Source: JACVRM01 sp046262315
Lineage (GTDB): Bacteria; Actinomycetota; Thermoleophilia; Gaiellales; Gaiellaceae
DNA: 64,000 nucleotides
Reading direction: 5' to 3'
Assembly (NCBI GenBank): GCA_046262315.1
Contig: JBHEMZ010000036.1
Location: 45,671 to 109,670, forward strand
Positions 16,900 through 26,322 of this stretch are shown in pieces. The translations under genes and the position numbers were made by a program. Numbering within the stretch: position 1 is the stretch's first letter; every line of letters begins with the position of its first letter. The notes under the pieces were generated by a model. It was not told where the DNA came from. It was given only the letters and a program-made list of their open reading frames with translations, and searched no databases.

Positions 16900-17453
16900 G
16901 CAGCGTTCGCGAGCGAGGCCCCGGCTGGGCCGCGGTGCTGGAGCTGCACTCCGCCGACACCGGTACGGGGCCGCGTCTGATCGCGCAGCTCGGCGCCTGC
17001 GAAGTCGCGGCGCTCGCCTTCTGCCGGCTGCTCGAGCGCTGGGCGCGGGGAGACGCCGAACCGTGCACGCCGGGCCGCCGACAGTCGGCGCTGCGCCGTG
17101 CAGCGGAACGCGCGGAGACAGCGCTCGCAGGGCTCGAGGAGCCTCTGGGGCGCTATCTGCTCGAACTCGAGCCGGAAGAGGCTGAGGGCGCCTCCTGGTA
17201 CGGCCAGCCGTCCGTCGCCGAGTTTGTCGAGTGGGAACCTGTGCTCCAACGGGCGGGGGTGGCCGTTTCGTACGCCCGTGTGGCCCGCGCGTACCTCGAG
17301 CTTGCCGTGTTCGTGCGTGCACTCGAGGGTCTCGCCGCGGCCGCCCGCTGGGAAGCCGTCCCGGACCGCTCCGCGCTCTGGGCGGGGCTCTTCGATCTGC
17401 GCGAGAACCTCATGAACGGCGCCGCGCAGGACCTCCGCGCACTCGCGGCGTAG
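16896..17453 (+). CDS. Hypothetical protein coupled to RNase J
   Basis: I do not recognise this 185-residue protein. It is predicted soluble and mostly helical, rich in alanine, arginine and glutamate, with no signal peptide or membrane segment. Its ATG overlaps the rnj stop (ATGA), so its expression is tied to RNase J. Codon use matches its neighbours. A role connected with RNase J or the downstream FtsK would be speculation. Confidence 0.75.
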   Translation: MSSVRERGPGWAAVLELHSADTGTGPRLIAQLGACEVAALAFCRLLERWARGDAEPCTPGRRQSALRRAAERAETALAGLEEPLGRYLLELEPEEAEGASWYGQPSVAEFVEWEPVLQRAGVAVSYARVARAYLELAVFVRALEGLAAAARWEAVPDRSALWAGLFDLRENLMNGAAQDLRALAA

Positions 17454-17483
17454 CAGGGACTGTCCCCGAACGGGAGTGCCCAC

Positions 17484-19742
17484 ATGAGGGCGCCCTCCCG
17501 TGGCTTGGCGCAGGGGAGGGGACGGCGGCGTCGAAGGATGCGGCCCATGGCGCGCCGCCCGAAGAAGCGACCGCTCCGGCCGCGCAAGCCTGCGCGCACG
17601 AAGCGTCGGACGCAGAAGCGCGCGCGCGGTCATCAGCGCCCTGAGCTGATCGGCCTCGCCTTGTGCGCGCTCGGGTTCTTTCTCGCCAGCCTGCTCTACC
17701 TCGGCTGGAGTGGGGGGCTGGCCGGCGAGAAAGTCCTGGACGGCCTCGACGCGGCGATCGGGGGGCTCGCGTACCTGATGCCCGTGGTGCTCGTCGTCGT
17801 CGGCGCGTTACTCGTGACGCGCTCCCAGCTTCTCGACATGGGCCCGTTCCGCACGGGCAGCGCGATCGTCATGCTCGGCCTCTTCCTGCTGCTGGGGCCG
17901 AGCGCAGGTCTCGTCGGGCAGGGGCTCGACGCCTCCGTGGGCCGAGCCGTCGGCGGCACAGGCCGGGTGCTCCTCGGCGCGACAGCCACGCTCGCCGGCG
18001 CGCTGCTCCTGACCGGCGCCTCGATCGGCGCCTTCCTGCGCCGTTCCGGGCATGTTGTCCGCCGTGCGACCGGCGCCGCCCGCCGCACGCTCGATCGCCC
18101 TGGATCTAGTCCCGAGCCACGTCCGGCGCGGCCCATGTCCCCGCACCCCGTCCCGAACCAGGCGAGTCCTCCGGTCGACGCCGTGTCGGCGTTCCCCGAC
18201 GTGGTGGGCGAGCCTGAGCCCGAGCAGCAGCCGCCGCGGCTCGAGCTCGAGCCCCAGGAAGTCGACGAGCTCTCCGAGGAAGGAGTCCTACCGGCCGGCC
18301 GTCCGCACGCCGACTACCGGTTGCCCGACCGAACCGTGCTGCGGCGCTCCCCGCCCGCTGCCGGCCGCAGCCGCGAGGCCGGCGCGCAGGTCGCGGACGC
18401 TCTCGTCTCGGCACTCGGCCACTTCGGCATCGAGGCGTCCGTGACCGGGCAGATCTCCGGCCCGCGCGTGACCCGTTACGAGCTGCAGCTCGCACCCGGC
18501 ACGAAGATGTCGAAGGTCGCCGCACTCAAGGACGACCTTTCCTACGCCCTCGCGACCACCGAGATTCGCATCCTCGCTCCCATCCCGGGCAAGCAGGCCG
18601 TGGGCGTCGAGGTGCCGAACCTCTCGCCGAACCTGGTGACGCTCGGCGACATCTACGACGAGCTGCCCGAGACAGCGAGCCCTCTGGCGGTCTGGATCGG
18701 GAAGGACATCTCGGGCAACGCCGTCTGGACCGATCTCGCGCGCATGCCGCACATCCTGATCGCCGGCACCACCGGCTCGGGAAAATCCGGCTGCATCAAC
18801 ACGCTGCTGACCTCCATCCTGCTGCGCTGCACGCCCGATGACGTGCGGCTGATCCTGATCGACCCCAAGCGGATCGAGCTCTCGTACTACGAGTCGATAC
18901 CGCACCTGCTGACTCCGGTCGTCTCGAGCCCCAAGGAGGCGTCGTCGGTGCTGACCAACGTCGTCGCCGAGATGGAGCGCCGCTACGAGCGCCTCTCGTC
19001 GGTGCGCGCCCGCAACCTGCCCGAGGCGAACCGCGCCTTCCGCAAGCGTGGCGAGGACCCGCTCCCCTACCTGCTCGTGGTCATCGACGAGCTCGCCGAC
19101 CTGATGATGATCTCGCCGCAGGCGGTCGAGGACGCCGTCATCCGCCTCGCGCAAAAGTCGCGTGCCGTCGGCATCCACCTCGTGCTCGCGACGCAGCGGC
19201 CATCCGTGGATGTCATCACGGGGATGATCAAGGCGAACGTGCCGTCGCGGATCGCATTCGCCGTCTCCAGCCAGACCGACTCGCGCGTTATCCTCGACCA
19301 GGCGGGCGCAGAGAGCCTCCTCGGCCAGGGCGACATGCTGTTCAAGCCGCTCGGGACCTCACGCCTCCAGCGCGTGCAGGGGGCGTACGTAACCGAGGAG
19401 GAGATCGCGCTGGTCGTCGAGCAGTGTCGCGCTCAACGCGAGCAGGAACTCGACGAGTCGCTACTGCACGCGCCCGAGGAGCCGCTGGACGCCGACGCGG
19501 GCGACGACGACTTCGACCCCGACGAGGATCCGTTGCTCGATCGCGCGATCGAGATCGTCGTGCAGACCCAGACCGCGTCCGTCTCGCTGCTCCAGCGGCG
19601 CCTACGCGTCGGCTACACGCGTGCCGGCCGGCTGATCGACATGCTCGAGCGCCGCGGAATCATCTCGGGGTACGAGGGCTCCAAGCCACGCCGCGTGCTG
19701 GTGGGCGAGGAGGAGCTCGACCGCGTGCTCGCGCCGCACTAA
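17484..19742 (+). CDS. ftsK: DNA translocase FtsK/SpoIIIE
   Basis: Membrane-anchored hexameric motor that pumps chromosome DNA through the division septum. A very basic N-terminus precedes about four transmembrane helices (residues 55-190), then a low-complexity linker, the FtsK alpha domain, the beta motor with Walker A GTTGSGKSG (near 427) and Walker B LLVVIDELAD, the conserved ATQRPSVDVITG, and a C-terminal winged-helix gamma domain (about 680-745) that reads orientation sequences. Length is 752. GGGAG lies 7 nt before the ATG used here; internal ATGs at 17538 and 17547 are possible alternative starts. The rnj-ftsK neighbourhood is common in Actinomycetota. Confidence 0.95.
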   Translation: MRAPSRGLAQGRGRRRRRMRPMARRPKKRPLRPRKPARTKRRTQKRARGHQRPELIGLALCALGFFLASLLYLGWSGGLAGEKVLDGLDAAIGGLAYLMPVVLVVVGALLVTRSQLLDMGPFRTGSAIVMLGLFLLLGPSAGLVGQGLDASVGRAVGGTGRVLLGATATLAGALLLTGASIGAFLRRSGHVVRRATGAARRTLDRPGSSPEPRPARPMSPHPVPNQASPPVDAVSAFPDVVGEPEPEQQPPRLELEPQEVDELSEEGVLPAGRPHADYRLPDRTVLRRSPPAAGRSREAGAQVADALVSALGHFGIEASVTGQISGPRVTRYELQLAPGTKMSKVAALKDDLSYALATTEIRILAPIPGKQAVGVEVPNLSPNLVTLGDIYDELPETASPLAVWIGKDISGNAVWTDLARMPHILIAGTTGSGKSGCINTLLTSILLRCTPDDVRLILIDPKRIELSYYESIPHLLTPVVSSPKEASSVLTNVVAEMERRYERLSSVRARNLPEANRAFRKRGEDPLPYLLVVIDELADLMMISPQAVEDAVIRLAQKSRAVGIHLVLATQRPSVDVITGMIKANVPSRIAFAVSSQTDSRVILDQAGAESLLGQGDMLFKPLGTSRLQRVQGAYVTEEEIALVVEQCRAQREQELDESLLHAPEEPLDADAGDDDFDPDEDPLLDRAIEIVVQTQTASVSLLQRRLRVGYTRAGRLIDMLERRGIISGYEGSKPRRVLVGEEELDRVLAPH

Positions 19743-19791
19743 CTCCGGCCCGACCGCGCCCGTCTAACCTCCCGGAGGGGCCGAACCGGTA

Positions 19792-19797
19792 TAGGAT
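19792..19797 (+). promoter_or_regulatory. Putative -10 box for the BMP importer gene
   Basis: TAGGAT in the context TATAGGAT, about 45 nt upstream of the GTG. The leader would hold the GAGGGGAG ribosome-binding site near 19828-19836. No good -35 was seen. Confidence 0.35.
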
Positions 19798-19842
19798 CGC
19801 GCCGGTTTCACCAAGTTCCGCACCGTAAGAGGGGAGTCCCCA

Positions 19843-20862
19843 GTGAAAAGCAGACGCTCTGCCGCGCTCGTGCTCGCGCTTTTCGCCGTTGTGCTCGCAG
19901 CGCTCAGCGCCGGGACGGTCGGCTCGGCCGCGCCCGAGGTGACCATCAAGGGCGCCATCATCACCGACACCGCCGGCCTGAACGACAAGTCCTTCAACTT
20001 CCTGGCCAACCAGGGCCGCCTGCGCGCCCAGCGGGAGCTGAAGATCCAGACGCGGGCCTATATCTCGACGACGGAGTCGGAGTACCTCCCGAACCACGTC
20101 GCTGCCGCCCAGGCGGGCTACAACGCCGTGGTCGCCAACGGGTTCTTGCTCGCCGACGCCGTCAACACCGCCGCCAAGCAGTTCCCGAACGTCAAGTGGG
20201 CGATCGTCGACTTCCCGTGGGTCGCGCTCAAGGACAAGCCCGCGAACGCGGTCGGCCTCACGTTCAAGTCCGAGCAGTCCGGCTACCTCGTCGGCTACCT
20301 CGCGGGCCTCATGGCCAAGGCGAAGGGTGGCAGGCAGGTCCTGAGCGCCGTCGGCGGCAAGAAGCTCCCGTCGGTGGACAACTGGATCGCCGGCTACCGC
20401 GCCGGGGCCAAGAAGGCCAATCCGAGGATCAAGGTGCTGATCGACTACTCCGGCGACTTCCCGCCTTCGGTGGCGCCGAAGTGCAAGGAGATCGCCCTCA
20501 AGCACATCGGCCAGGGCGCACAGGCCGTCTTCCAGGTGGCCGGCGGCTGCGGCCTCGGAGCGCTCCAGGCCGCGAAGCAGAAGGGCAAGTGGGGCATCGG
20601 CGTCGACGCCGACCAGGCCTACCTCGGCAAGCACATTCTGACGAGCGGCGTGAAGCGCGTCGACACGGCCGTCTTCACCTTCATGAAGCGGGCGCAGGCC
20701 GGCACCCTCAAGACCGGCAGCGACCTCGTCTTCAACCTGAAGAACGGCGGCCAGGACCTGGGCAAAATCAGCCCGAAGGTGCCGAAAGCGTTCATCAAGA
20801 AGATGAATGCGCTCAGGCCGCTGATCATCAAAGGCAAGATCAAGCCGCCGTCCAAGCTCTAG
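19843..20862 (+). CDS. BMP-family ABC transporter substrate-binding protein
   Basis: A 339-residue extracellular binding protein of the basic membrane protein (BmpA/PnrA) family, known to bind nucleosides. A clear signal sequence (MKSRRSAALVLALFAVVLAALSAG) precedes the mature chain, and DTAGLNDKSFN is the family's ligand-loop signature. There is no cysteine at the end of the signal peptide, so unlike most members it does not look like a lipoprotein and may be cleaved after SAA or kept as an uncleaved anchor. GAGGGGAG supports the GTG start. It is followed by the ATPase and two permeases of the same uptake system. Confidence 0.92.
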   Translation: MKSRRSAALVLALFAVVLAALSAGTVGSAAPEVTIKGAIITDTAGLNDKSFNFLANQGRLRAQRELKIQTRAYISTTESEYLPNHVAAAQAGYNAVVANGFLLADAVNTAAKQFPNVKWAIVDFPWVALKDKPANAVGLTFKSEQSGYLVGYLAGLMAKAKGGRQVLSAVGGKKLPSVDNWIAGYRAGAKKANPRIKVLIDYSGDFPPSVAPKCKEIALKHIGQGAQAVFQVAGGCGLGALQAAKQKGKWGIGVDADQAYLGKHILTSGVKRVDTAVFTFMKRAQAGTLKTGSDLVFNLKNGGQDLGKISPKVPKAFIKKMNALRPLIIKGKIKPPSKL

Positions 20863-20927
20863 AGGACGACGCGGAACGAAGTTCGAGGGGCGTGCGGCGG
20901 GGCGCGCCCCTCGTCGTTTCCGCTCCA

Positions 20928-20933
20928 TAGAAT
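20928..20933 (+). promoter_or_regulatory. -10 box for the nucleoside ABC ATPase gene (leaderless)
   Basis: TAGAAT, exactly 6 nt, then the GTG of the ATPase gene. This gives the ATPase-permease genes a promoter separate from the binding-protein gene, despite only 77 nt between them. Confidence 0.6.
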
Positions 20934-20939
20934 CGCCCC

Positions 20940-22472
20940 GTGGCCGACGACCCGCCCGTCCTCGAGCTGCGCGGCATCACCAAGCGCTTCCCTGGGATCG
21001 TCGCCAACGACGCGATCGACTTCAACCTGCGGCGCGGCGAGGTGCACGCGCTCCTCGGCGAGAACGGCGCCGGCAAGTCGACGCTGATGAACGTCGTCTA
21101 CGGCCTGTACCGGCCCGACGAGGGCGAGATCGCGATCAAGGGCAAGCCGGTCACCATGCACTCCGCGTCCGATGCCATCCGCCAGGGCATCGGCATGGTG
21201 CACCAGCACTTCATGCTCATCCCCGTCATGACGGTGGCCGAGAACATCGTGCTGGCCACCGAGCCCACGCAGGCGGGCGTCATGCTGGACACGCGCGCCG
21301 CCGAAGCCCGCGTGCGCGACCTGGCCGCCACGTTTCGCTTCTCGGTCGATCCGCACGCACGGATCCAGAACATCGGCGTCGGCCAGCAGCAGCGCGTGGA
21401 GATCCTGAAGGCACTTTACCGAGGCGCCGAAATCCTCATCCTCGACGAGCCCACCGCGGTCTTGACGCCGCAGGAGGCGACCGACCTCTTCGGGATCCTG
21501 CGCACGCTCACGCAGCAGGGCATGTCGGTCATCTTCATCAGCCACAAGCTCCACGAGGTGCTCGAGATCGCCGACCGGATCACCGTGCTGCGCCGCGGCA
21601 AGCGCATCGACACCGTGCCGGGGCCGGGCGCGACCGAGGAGGGCCTGGCGCGGATGATGGTCGGTCGCGAGGTACTGCTGCGCGTCGAGAAGCAACCGGC
21701 GGAGCCTGGCGGCACGCTGCTCGAGGTCGAGGGCCTGGAGGCGCAGGACGACCGCGGGCTCCCGGCCGTGCGGGGCGTGAGCCTCACCGTGAGAGCGGGT
21801 GAGATCGTGGGCATCGCAGGCGTGGACGGCAACGGCCAGACCGAGCTTGTCGAGGCCCTCACCGGACTGCGCCGCCCGACAGGTGGCCACGTGCGGGTCG
21901 GCCACCACGACATCACGCGCACCAGCGCCCGCGAGCGGCTCGACGCCGGTCTCGGCCACATCCCGGAGGACCGCCTGCGCCACGGGATCGTGCTCGAGTT
22001 TTCGCTCGCCGAGAATCTCGCCCTGCACGAGTTCCGCCGGGCACCCCACTCGCGCTTCGGCTGGCTGTACCCGCGCAGCATGCTCGCGGCCGCCCGGAAG
22101 CTGATCGCAGAGTTCGACGTGCGCGGCGGAGGCCCGGCCGCCCGGGCCTCCGAGCTCTCGGGCGGAAACCAGCAGAAGCTCGTCGTGGCGCGCGAAGTGT
22201 CGCGCGACCCGCGCCTCTTGATCGCCGCGCAGCCCACGCGAGGACTCGACGTAGGCGCAATCGAGTTCCTGCACCGCCGGCTGATCGCCGAGCGCGACGA
22301 AGGTCGCGGCCTCCTGCTCGTCTCGCTCGAGATCGAGGAGGTGCTCTCGCTCTCCGACCGGATCCTGGTCATGTACGAGGGGCGGATCGTGGGCGAGTAC
22401 GGGCCGGGCGTGGACGAGCAGACGCTCGGCATCGCCATGACGGGCGGGGGTCGCGGACGGGAGGCTGCGTGA
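20940..22472 (+). CDS. Nucleoside (BMP-type) ABC transporter ATPase, two fused NBDs
   Basis: A 510-residue tandem ATPase of the sugar/nucleoside type (RbsA/YufO/NupA-like). The first domain has Walker A GENGAGKST (near 38), a variant signature VGQQQRVEILKAL and Walker B EILILDEPTA. The second has a degenerate P-loop (GVDGNGQTE, lacking the GK[ST] lysine), signature LSGGNQQKLVVAREV and AAQPTRGLD. This asymmetry, with one weak site, is typical of the family. It overlaps the first permease gene by GTGA. Confidence 0.94.
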   Translation: MADDPPVLELRGITKRFPGIVANDAIDFNLRRGEVHALLGENGAGKSTLMNVVYGLYRPDEGEIAIKGKPVTMHSASDAIRQGIGMVHQHFMLIPVMTVAENIVLATEPTQAGVMLDTRAAEARVRDLAATFRFSVDPHARIQNIGVGQQQRVEILKALYRGAEILILDEPTAVLTPQEATDLFGILRTLTQQGMSVIFISHKLHEVLEIADRITVLRRGKRIDTVPGPGATEEGLARMMVGREVLLRVEKQPAEPGGTLLEVEGLEAQDDRGLPAVRGVSLTVRAGEIVGIAGVDGNGQTELVEALTGLRRPTGGHVRVGHHDITRTSARERLDAGLGHIPEDRLRHGIVLEFSLAENLALHEFRRAPHSRFGWLYPRSMLAAARKLIAEFDVRGGGPAARASELSGGNQQKLVVAREVSRDPRLLIAAQPTRGLDVGAIEFLHRRLIAERDEGRGLLLVSLEIEEVLSLSDRILVMYEGRIVGEYGPGVDEQTLGIAMTGGGRGREAA

Positions 22473-23770
22473 GCGAGGGAGCTGAGGCGCGGCCGCCGGA
22501 CGGGCCTGAGAGCGGACACCTGCCGACCGCGGAACCGGGCGGCTACGCACCGAGCGTGGCCGAGCGGCTCGCGTTCTACCAACGCGCGGGAGGCATAGTC
22601 ACACCGCTCATCACGATGATCTTCGCCTTCTTCGTGGGCGGACTCGTAGTGCTCTTCACGACCGGCAAGAATCCGCTGTCCACGTATCGCGAGATCTTCA
22701 ACGGCACCGGGCTGATCTGGTTCAGGGAGGTCGGGAGCTACGACATAGGGCTGCCCTTGAGCGACACGCGGGTCTGGTTTCCCTGGAACACCAGCGCCTT
22801 CGGAGACGACCCCTCGGTCGCCGCCTTCAACCTGCAGCAAACGCTCCTGCTCACCACCACGCTGATCTTCACAGGGCTCGCGGTCGCATTCGCCTTTCGA
22901 TGCGGTCTCTTCAACATCGGCGGCCAGGGCCAGTACATCGCCGGTGCGCTCGCCGCTGTGTGGGTGGGCTCGAGCCTTGTCGACCTGCCGCGGCTGCCGC
23001 ACATCCTGCTGGCTGTGGGGGCGGCTGCGCTGGCCGGCGCGCTCGTCGCCGGGGTGGCCGGCGTCCTCAAGGCGACCGTGGGGGCGCACGAGGTGGTCGT
23101 CACGATCATGCTCAACTGGATCATGTTCCACGCCGGCGCCTGGCTGCTCGGCGTCGGCGGACCCCTCAACGAGGATCCTGCGCAGCAGGCATCGGCGTAC
23201 GTGGCCGAGTCGGCCAAGCTGCACGTCTTCTGGGGCTTGCCGGGGCTGCAGGGCGTGCACATCGGCCTGCTGGTCGGGATCGGCGCGCTGATCGTCTATG
23301 CCCTGATCCTGAACCGGACGACGCTCGGCTACGAAGTGCGCGCCGTCGGCTACAACCCGGACGCAGCGCGCTACGGCGGGATCAGCGTCGCGCGCAGCTA
23401 CTTCCTGGCGATGGCGATCGCGGGACTGTTCGCGGGGCTCGCGGGCGCGATGGACGTGCTCGGCTGGCAGTACCGGCTGGCGGAGAGCACCGTCAAGGGC
23501 TCGACGATCGGCTTCCTCGGCATCGCCGTCGCATTGCTCGGCCGCAACACCGCCGTCGGCGTCGGGCTCGCGGCACTGCTCTTCGGGGCGCTGCTCACGG
23601 GCACGTCGCAGCGCAATCTCAACCCCGAAGTCTTCCAGCCCGAGCTGGCCAGCAACCTGACGCTCCTGATCCAGGGGCTGGTCGTACTTTTCGTCGGCGC
23701 CGACGTTCTGGTCGTCTACCTGTGGCAGGTGCGGCGCAAGGTGTTCGGACGACGGGCGGGTGCCGCATGA
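22469..23770 (+). CDS. Nucleoside ABC transporter permease 1
   Basis: A 433-residue inner-membrane permease of the BPD_transp_2 family (YufP/NupB-like). After a 40-residue hydrophilic N-terminus it has about nine hydrophobic helices, with FNIGGQGQY and the conserved AVGYNPDAARYGGI coupling loop that meets the ATPase. A long external loop between the first two helices is normal for this subfamily. The GTG start overlaps the ATPase stop, and the gene overlaps permease 2 by ATGA, so all three are co-translated. Confidence 0.93.
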   Translation: MSEGAEARPPDGPESGHLPTAEPGGYAPSVAERLAFYQRAGGIVTPLITMIFAFFVGGLVVLFTTGKNPLSTYREIFNGTGLIWFREVGSYDIGLPLSDTRVWFPWNTSAFGDDPSVAAFNLQQTLLLTTTLIFTGLAVAFAFRCGLFNIGGQGQYIAGALAAVWVGSSLVDLPRLPHILLAVGAAALAGALVAGVAGVLKATVGAHEVVVTIMLNWIMFHAGAWLLGVGGPLNEDPAQQASAYVAESAKLHVFWGLPGLQGVHIGLLVGIGALIVYALILNRTTLGYEVRAVGYNPDAARYGGISVARSYFLAMAIAGLFAGLAGAMDVLGWQYRLAESTVKGSTIGFLGIAVALLGRNTAVGVGLAALLFGALLTGTSQRNLNPEVFQPELASNLTLLIQGLVVLFVGADVLVVYLWQVRRKVFGRRAGAA

Positions 23771-25023
23771 GCACGCACTCGGTCGCTGACCGACTGCCCC
23801 TGGCCCGGCTGACGGCGCGGCGCTCGATCGGCCTGCTTGGCATTGCGCTCGGTGCGCTCGCCTCCTGGCTCGCGCTTCCCCCCCTGGCAGCCCGGGCGGC
23901 CGCCTGGCCCCTCCTCGTGGGCATGCTCGCGCTCGCCGCAGGCATCTGGGCGGTCACGCGGGGAGCCGGACGGGTCGGGTGGGGCGCCGTCGCCGCCGGG
24001 CTGATCGGCATGGCCCTCGGCGTCGCCGCCACGCGCTCCGGGGAGACGAACCTCGACCTCGTCTTCGCCTGGCCTGCGTTGCTCGCGGCGACGCTCCGCT
24101 ACGCGACCCCGCTCACGTTCGCCGCCGTCGGCGGCCTGTTCTCGGAGCGCAGCGGCGTGGTGAACATCGGCCTCGAAGGGATGATGCTGATGGGCGCGTT
24201 CTTCGGCTTCTGGGGAGCCGACCGCACGGGCTCGTGGCAGCTCGGCCTCGTGATCGCGATCGCGTCGGGCATGGCGCTGGCGCTCGTGCACGCCTTCTTC
24301 TGCATCCATCTCCGAGCAGACCAGATCGTGGTTGGCACGGGCATCAACTTCCTCGCGCTCGGCATCACCGGCTACGCATTCGTGGACATCTACGGTTCGG
24401 AGGGCTCGCCGACGGACGTCCCCTCGGTCTCCAGCCCGCCGCTCGGCTTCCTGAACCGCTGGGTTCCCGAGATCCACATCGGTCCAGTGGATTTCGAGGG
24501 CGCCTTCATCGCCGAGGTCTTCGGCGACCTCAACTACATGATCTGGCTGAGCTTCCTCCTGCTCGTGCTCAGCTACATCGTCATCTTCAGGACGTCGATC
24601 GGGCTGCGGCTTCGGGCCGTGGGAGAGCACCCGCGGGCAGCGGAGACGGTCGGGATCTCCGTCTACGGCATCCGTTACGCCGCTGTCATCACGTCCGGCG
24701 CGCTGGCAGCCGTCGGCGGTGCCTACCTCTCCCTCGCCGACATCAACCTCTTCGACCAGAACCTGACCGGCGGCCGGGGCTTCATCGCCATTGCCGCCTT
24801 GATCTTCGGCAACTGGCGGCCGTTCGGCGCTTTCGCGGCCGCGCTCCTGTTCGGATTCTCGAGCGCCCTCGGCGACCGGCTGCCGGCCTACTTCGAGCAG
24901 GGAAGCTCGACGCCGCTGCTCTTCAACGCGTTGCCCTACGTGCTGACGCTGATCGCCGTCGCCGGCGTGATCGGCCGGTCCATCCCGCCCGCCGCCATTG
25001 GCCGTCCCTACCGCAAGCAGTAG
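23767..25023 (+). CDS. Nucleoside ABC transporter permease 2
   Basis: A 418-residue BPD_transp_2 permease (YufQ/NupC-like), partner of the preceding one. It carries FSERSGVVNIGLEGMMLMG, the canonical motif of this subunit, and the coupling loop AVGEHPRAAETVGISVYGI. An N-terminal extension of about 100 residues with three or four extra hydrophobic helices precedes the conserved core. The ATG start is set by the ATGA overlap with permease 1. The substrate is probably purine nucleosides, by family. Confidence 0.93.
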   Translation: MSTHSVADRLPLARLTARRSIGLLGIALGALASWLALPPLAARAAAWPLLVGMLALAAGIWAVTRGAGRVGWGAVAAGLIGMALGVAATRSGETNLDLVFAWPALLAATLRYATPLTFAAVGGLFSERSGVVNIGLEGMMLMGAFFGFWGADRTGSWQLGLVIAIASGMALALVHAFFCIHLRADQIVVGTGINFLALGITGYAFVDIYGSEGSPTDVPSVSSPPLGFLNRWVPEIHIGPVDFEGAFIAEVFGDLNYMIWLSFLLLVLSYIVIFRTSIGLRLRAVGEHPRAAETVGISVYGIRYAAVITSGALAAVGGAYLSLADINLFDQNLTGGRGFIAIAALIFGNWRPFGAFAAALLFGFSSALGDRLPAYFEQGSSTPLLFNALPYVLTLIAVAGVIGRSIPPAAIGRPYRKQ

Positions 25024-25363
25024 CCCAGCGCGCCCCTCGGTCAGGCGCAGCGGATGGGCGTCTGTCGCCCTTGGTCTGGTCGCGCTGGCCGGGCTGCCGG
25101 CGGCGGTCGCGGTGGCGTGGCGGACCGAGCGCTTCTCGCTGCTCGAGTCGGGCTGGGCGGTGCCGCCCGCGGGGCTCCTTGCCCTCGTCGCACTGGGCCT
25201 CGCGCGCCGAGCGCGCCGCCGTGCACGGCGTTCGGTGCTGCCGGTGGCCGGACTCCACGTGGCGCGGACGGGCCGCGTGGTCGGGTGGCTCGGGCTCTAC
25301 GTGGCCGCCACGGCCACCCTCGCGCTGGGCGTGTACGCGGTCGAGACCTACCTCTCTCGCTAG
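24998..25363 (+). CDS. Small hypothetical membrane protein
   Basis: A 121-residue protein with three predicted membrane helices (around 22-42, 55-72 and 95-115) separated by an arginine-rich stretch (RRARRRARRSV). The TTG start lies inside the end of permease 2 with a 26-nt overlap; a later start is possible. I do not recognise the family. Its position suggests co-transcription with the importer, but no functional link is visible. Confidence 0.5.
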   Translation: MAVPTASSSPARPSVRRSGWASVALGLVALAGLPAAVAVAWRTERFSLLESGWAVPPAGLLALVALGLARRARRRARRSVLPVAGLHVARTGRVVGWLGLYVAATATLALGVYAVETYLSR

Positions 25364-25540
25364 CACCCCACTGCGCGCAGCCTCCCGCCGTTCCGGCCAC
25401 GCCCGCCGCAGCGCTCGCCGGCGTCTGCGAGACGTGTCCCGTGCGGCCGAGCCCGCCCAGGAACCCGTGACCTCCTCCCCGATTCGATCGTATTGGCGTG
25501 CAGCGCACGCATGTGTGACGTCTTCGAGCCGACGGGCAGA

Positions 25541-25570
25541 GTGACAGGTACGCCGGGAGAGCTCTAGAAT
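25541..25570 (+). promoter_or_regulatory. Promoter for rodZ-cinA-thpR-recA-recX
   Basis: GTGACA at 25541-25546, 18-nt spacer, TAGAAT at 25565-25570, then 8 nt to the GTG of rodZ. This is the best -35/-10 pair in the window and again implies a leaderless or near-leaderless transcript. Confidence 0.65.
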
Positions 25571-25578
25571 CCCAGCCC

Positions 25579-26322
25579 GTGTTCGAGATCGGCAACAGCC
25601 TGCGCGAGGCCCGTTTCCGGCAGGGCCTCGACTTCCCCGAGATCGAGCAGGCGACCAAGATTCGCGGCAAGTACCTGCGCGCGCTCGAGGAGGAGAACTT
25701 CGAGCAGCTGCCGGCCCAGACGTACGTCAAGGGCTTCCTGCGCACGTACGCCGACTACCTCGGACTCGAAGGACAGCTGTACGTCGACGAATACAACACG
25801 CGCTACGTCACGGGCGTCGAGGAGGAGGTTCCGCTCCGCGTCCGCGGGGGCTCCGGCCTGCCGCGCACCCACCGACTTCAGTCGAGCGCCGTGCTCATCT
25901 CGCTGACGGCCATTGGCCTCGCGACGGCGCTCGTGATCGCGGCGTGGAAATTCGGCGCCGCCGGCGACCGCGGCACCGAGCTGCCGGGGCTTTCGACGGC
26001 CGAGAAGACGCAGGCCGCGAAGAAGTCGAAGCACAAAAACCCCAAACGGCGCGCCGCCGTCGTCGCGCACCTGCGCATTACGGCGGCGTATGGCGACTCC
26101 TGGCTCGAGGTGCACCGCGGCTCGCCCGTCGGGCCGCTCGAGTACGAGGGAACCCTCTACAAGGGTACTTCGCAGCGGTTCGAGGGCAAACGCCTCTGGT
26201 TCACGATGGGAGCCCCTGGAAACCTGGTCGTCCGCGTGAACGGCAGGCGGCGCCCTCTACCTGCCGACACCGGCCCTCTCGACGCCACCGTCACCCCGCG
26301 GGGCCTGCGCACCTCGACTTGA
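25579..26322 (+). CDS. RodZ-like cell-shape protein (HTH, TM, DUF4115)
   Basis: A 247-residue bitopic membrane protein. The N-terminal xenobiotic-response-like helix-turn-helix (HTH_25, residues 1-70, with SLREARFRQGLDFPEIEQAT and TYVKGFLRTYADYLGLE) is followed by a membrane helix (about 107-126), a basic linker and a C-terminal DUF4115 beta domain (SWLEVHRGS...YEGTLYKGTSQRF). RodZ links MreB to the wall elongation machinery. Whether MreB exists in this organism cannot be told here; in Actinomycetota RodZ-like proteins often lie beside pgsA-cinA-recA, as here. It overlaps cinA. Confidence 0.88.
   Translation: MFEIGNSLREARFRQGLDFPEIEQATKIRGKYLRALEEENFEQLPAQTYVKGFLRTYADYLGLEGQLYVDEYNTRYVTGVEEEVPLRVRGGSGLPRTHRLQSSAVLISLTAIGLATALVIAAWKFGAAGDRGTELPGLSTAEKTQAAKKSKHKNPKRRAAVVAHLRITAAYGDSWLEVHRGSPVGPLEYEGTLYKGTSQRFEGKRLWFTMGAPGNLVVRVNGRRRPLPADTGPLDATVTPRGLRTST

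Noticed and set aside
15349..17322. 657-codon open frame opposite rnj
   Set aside because: Antisense shadow. The plus strand has an unmistakable RNase J and a coupled gene; the minus translation has no recognisable features.
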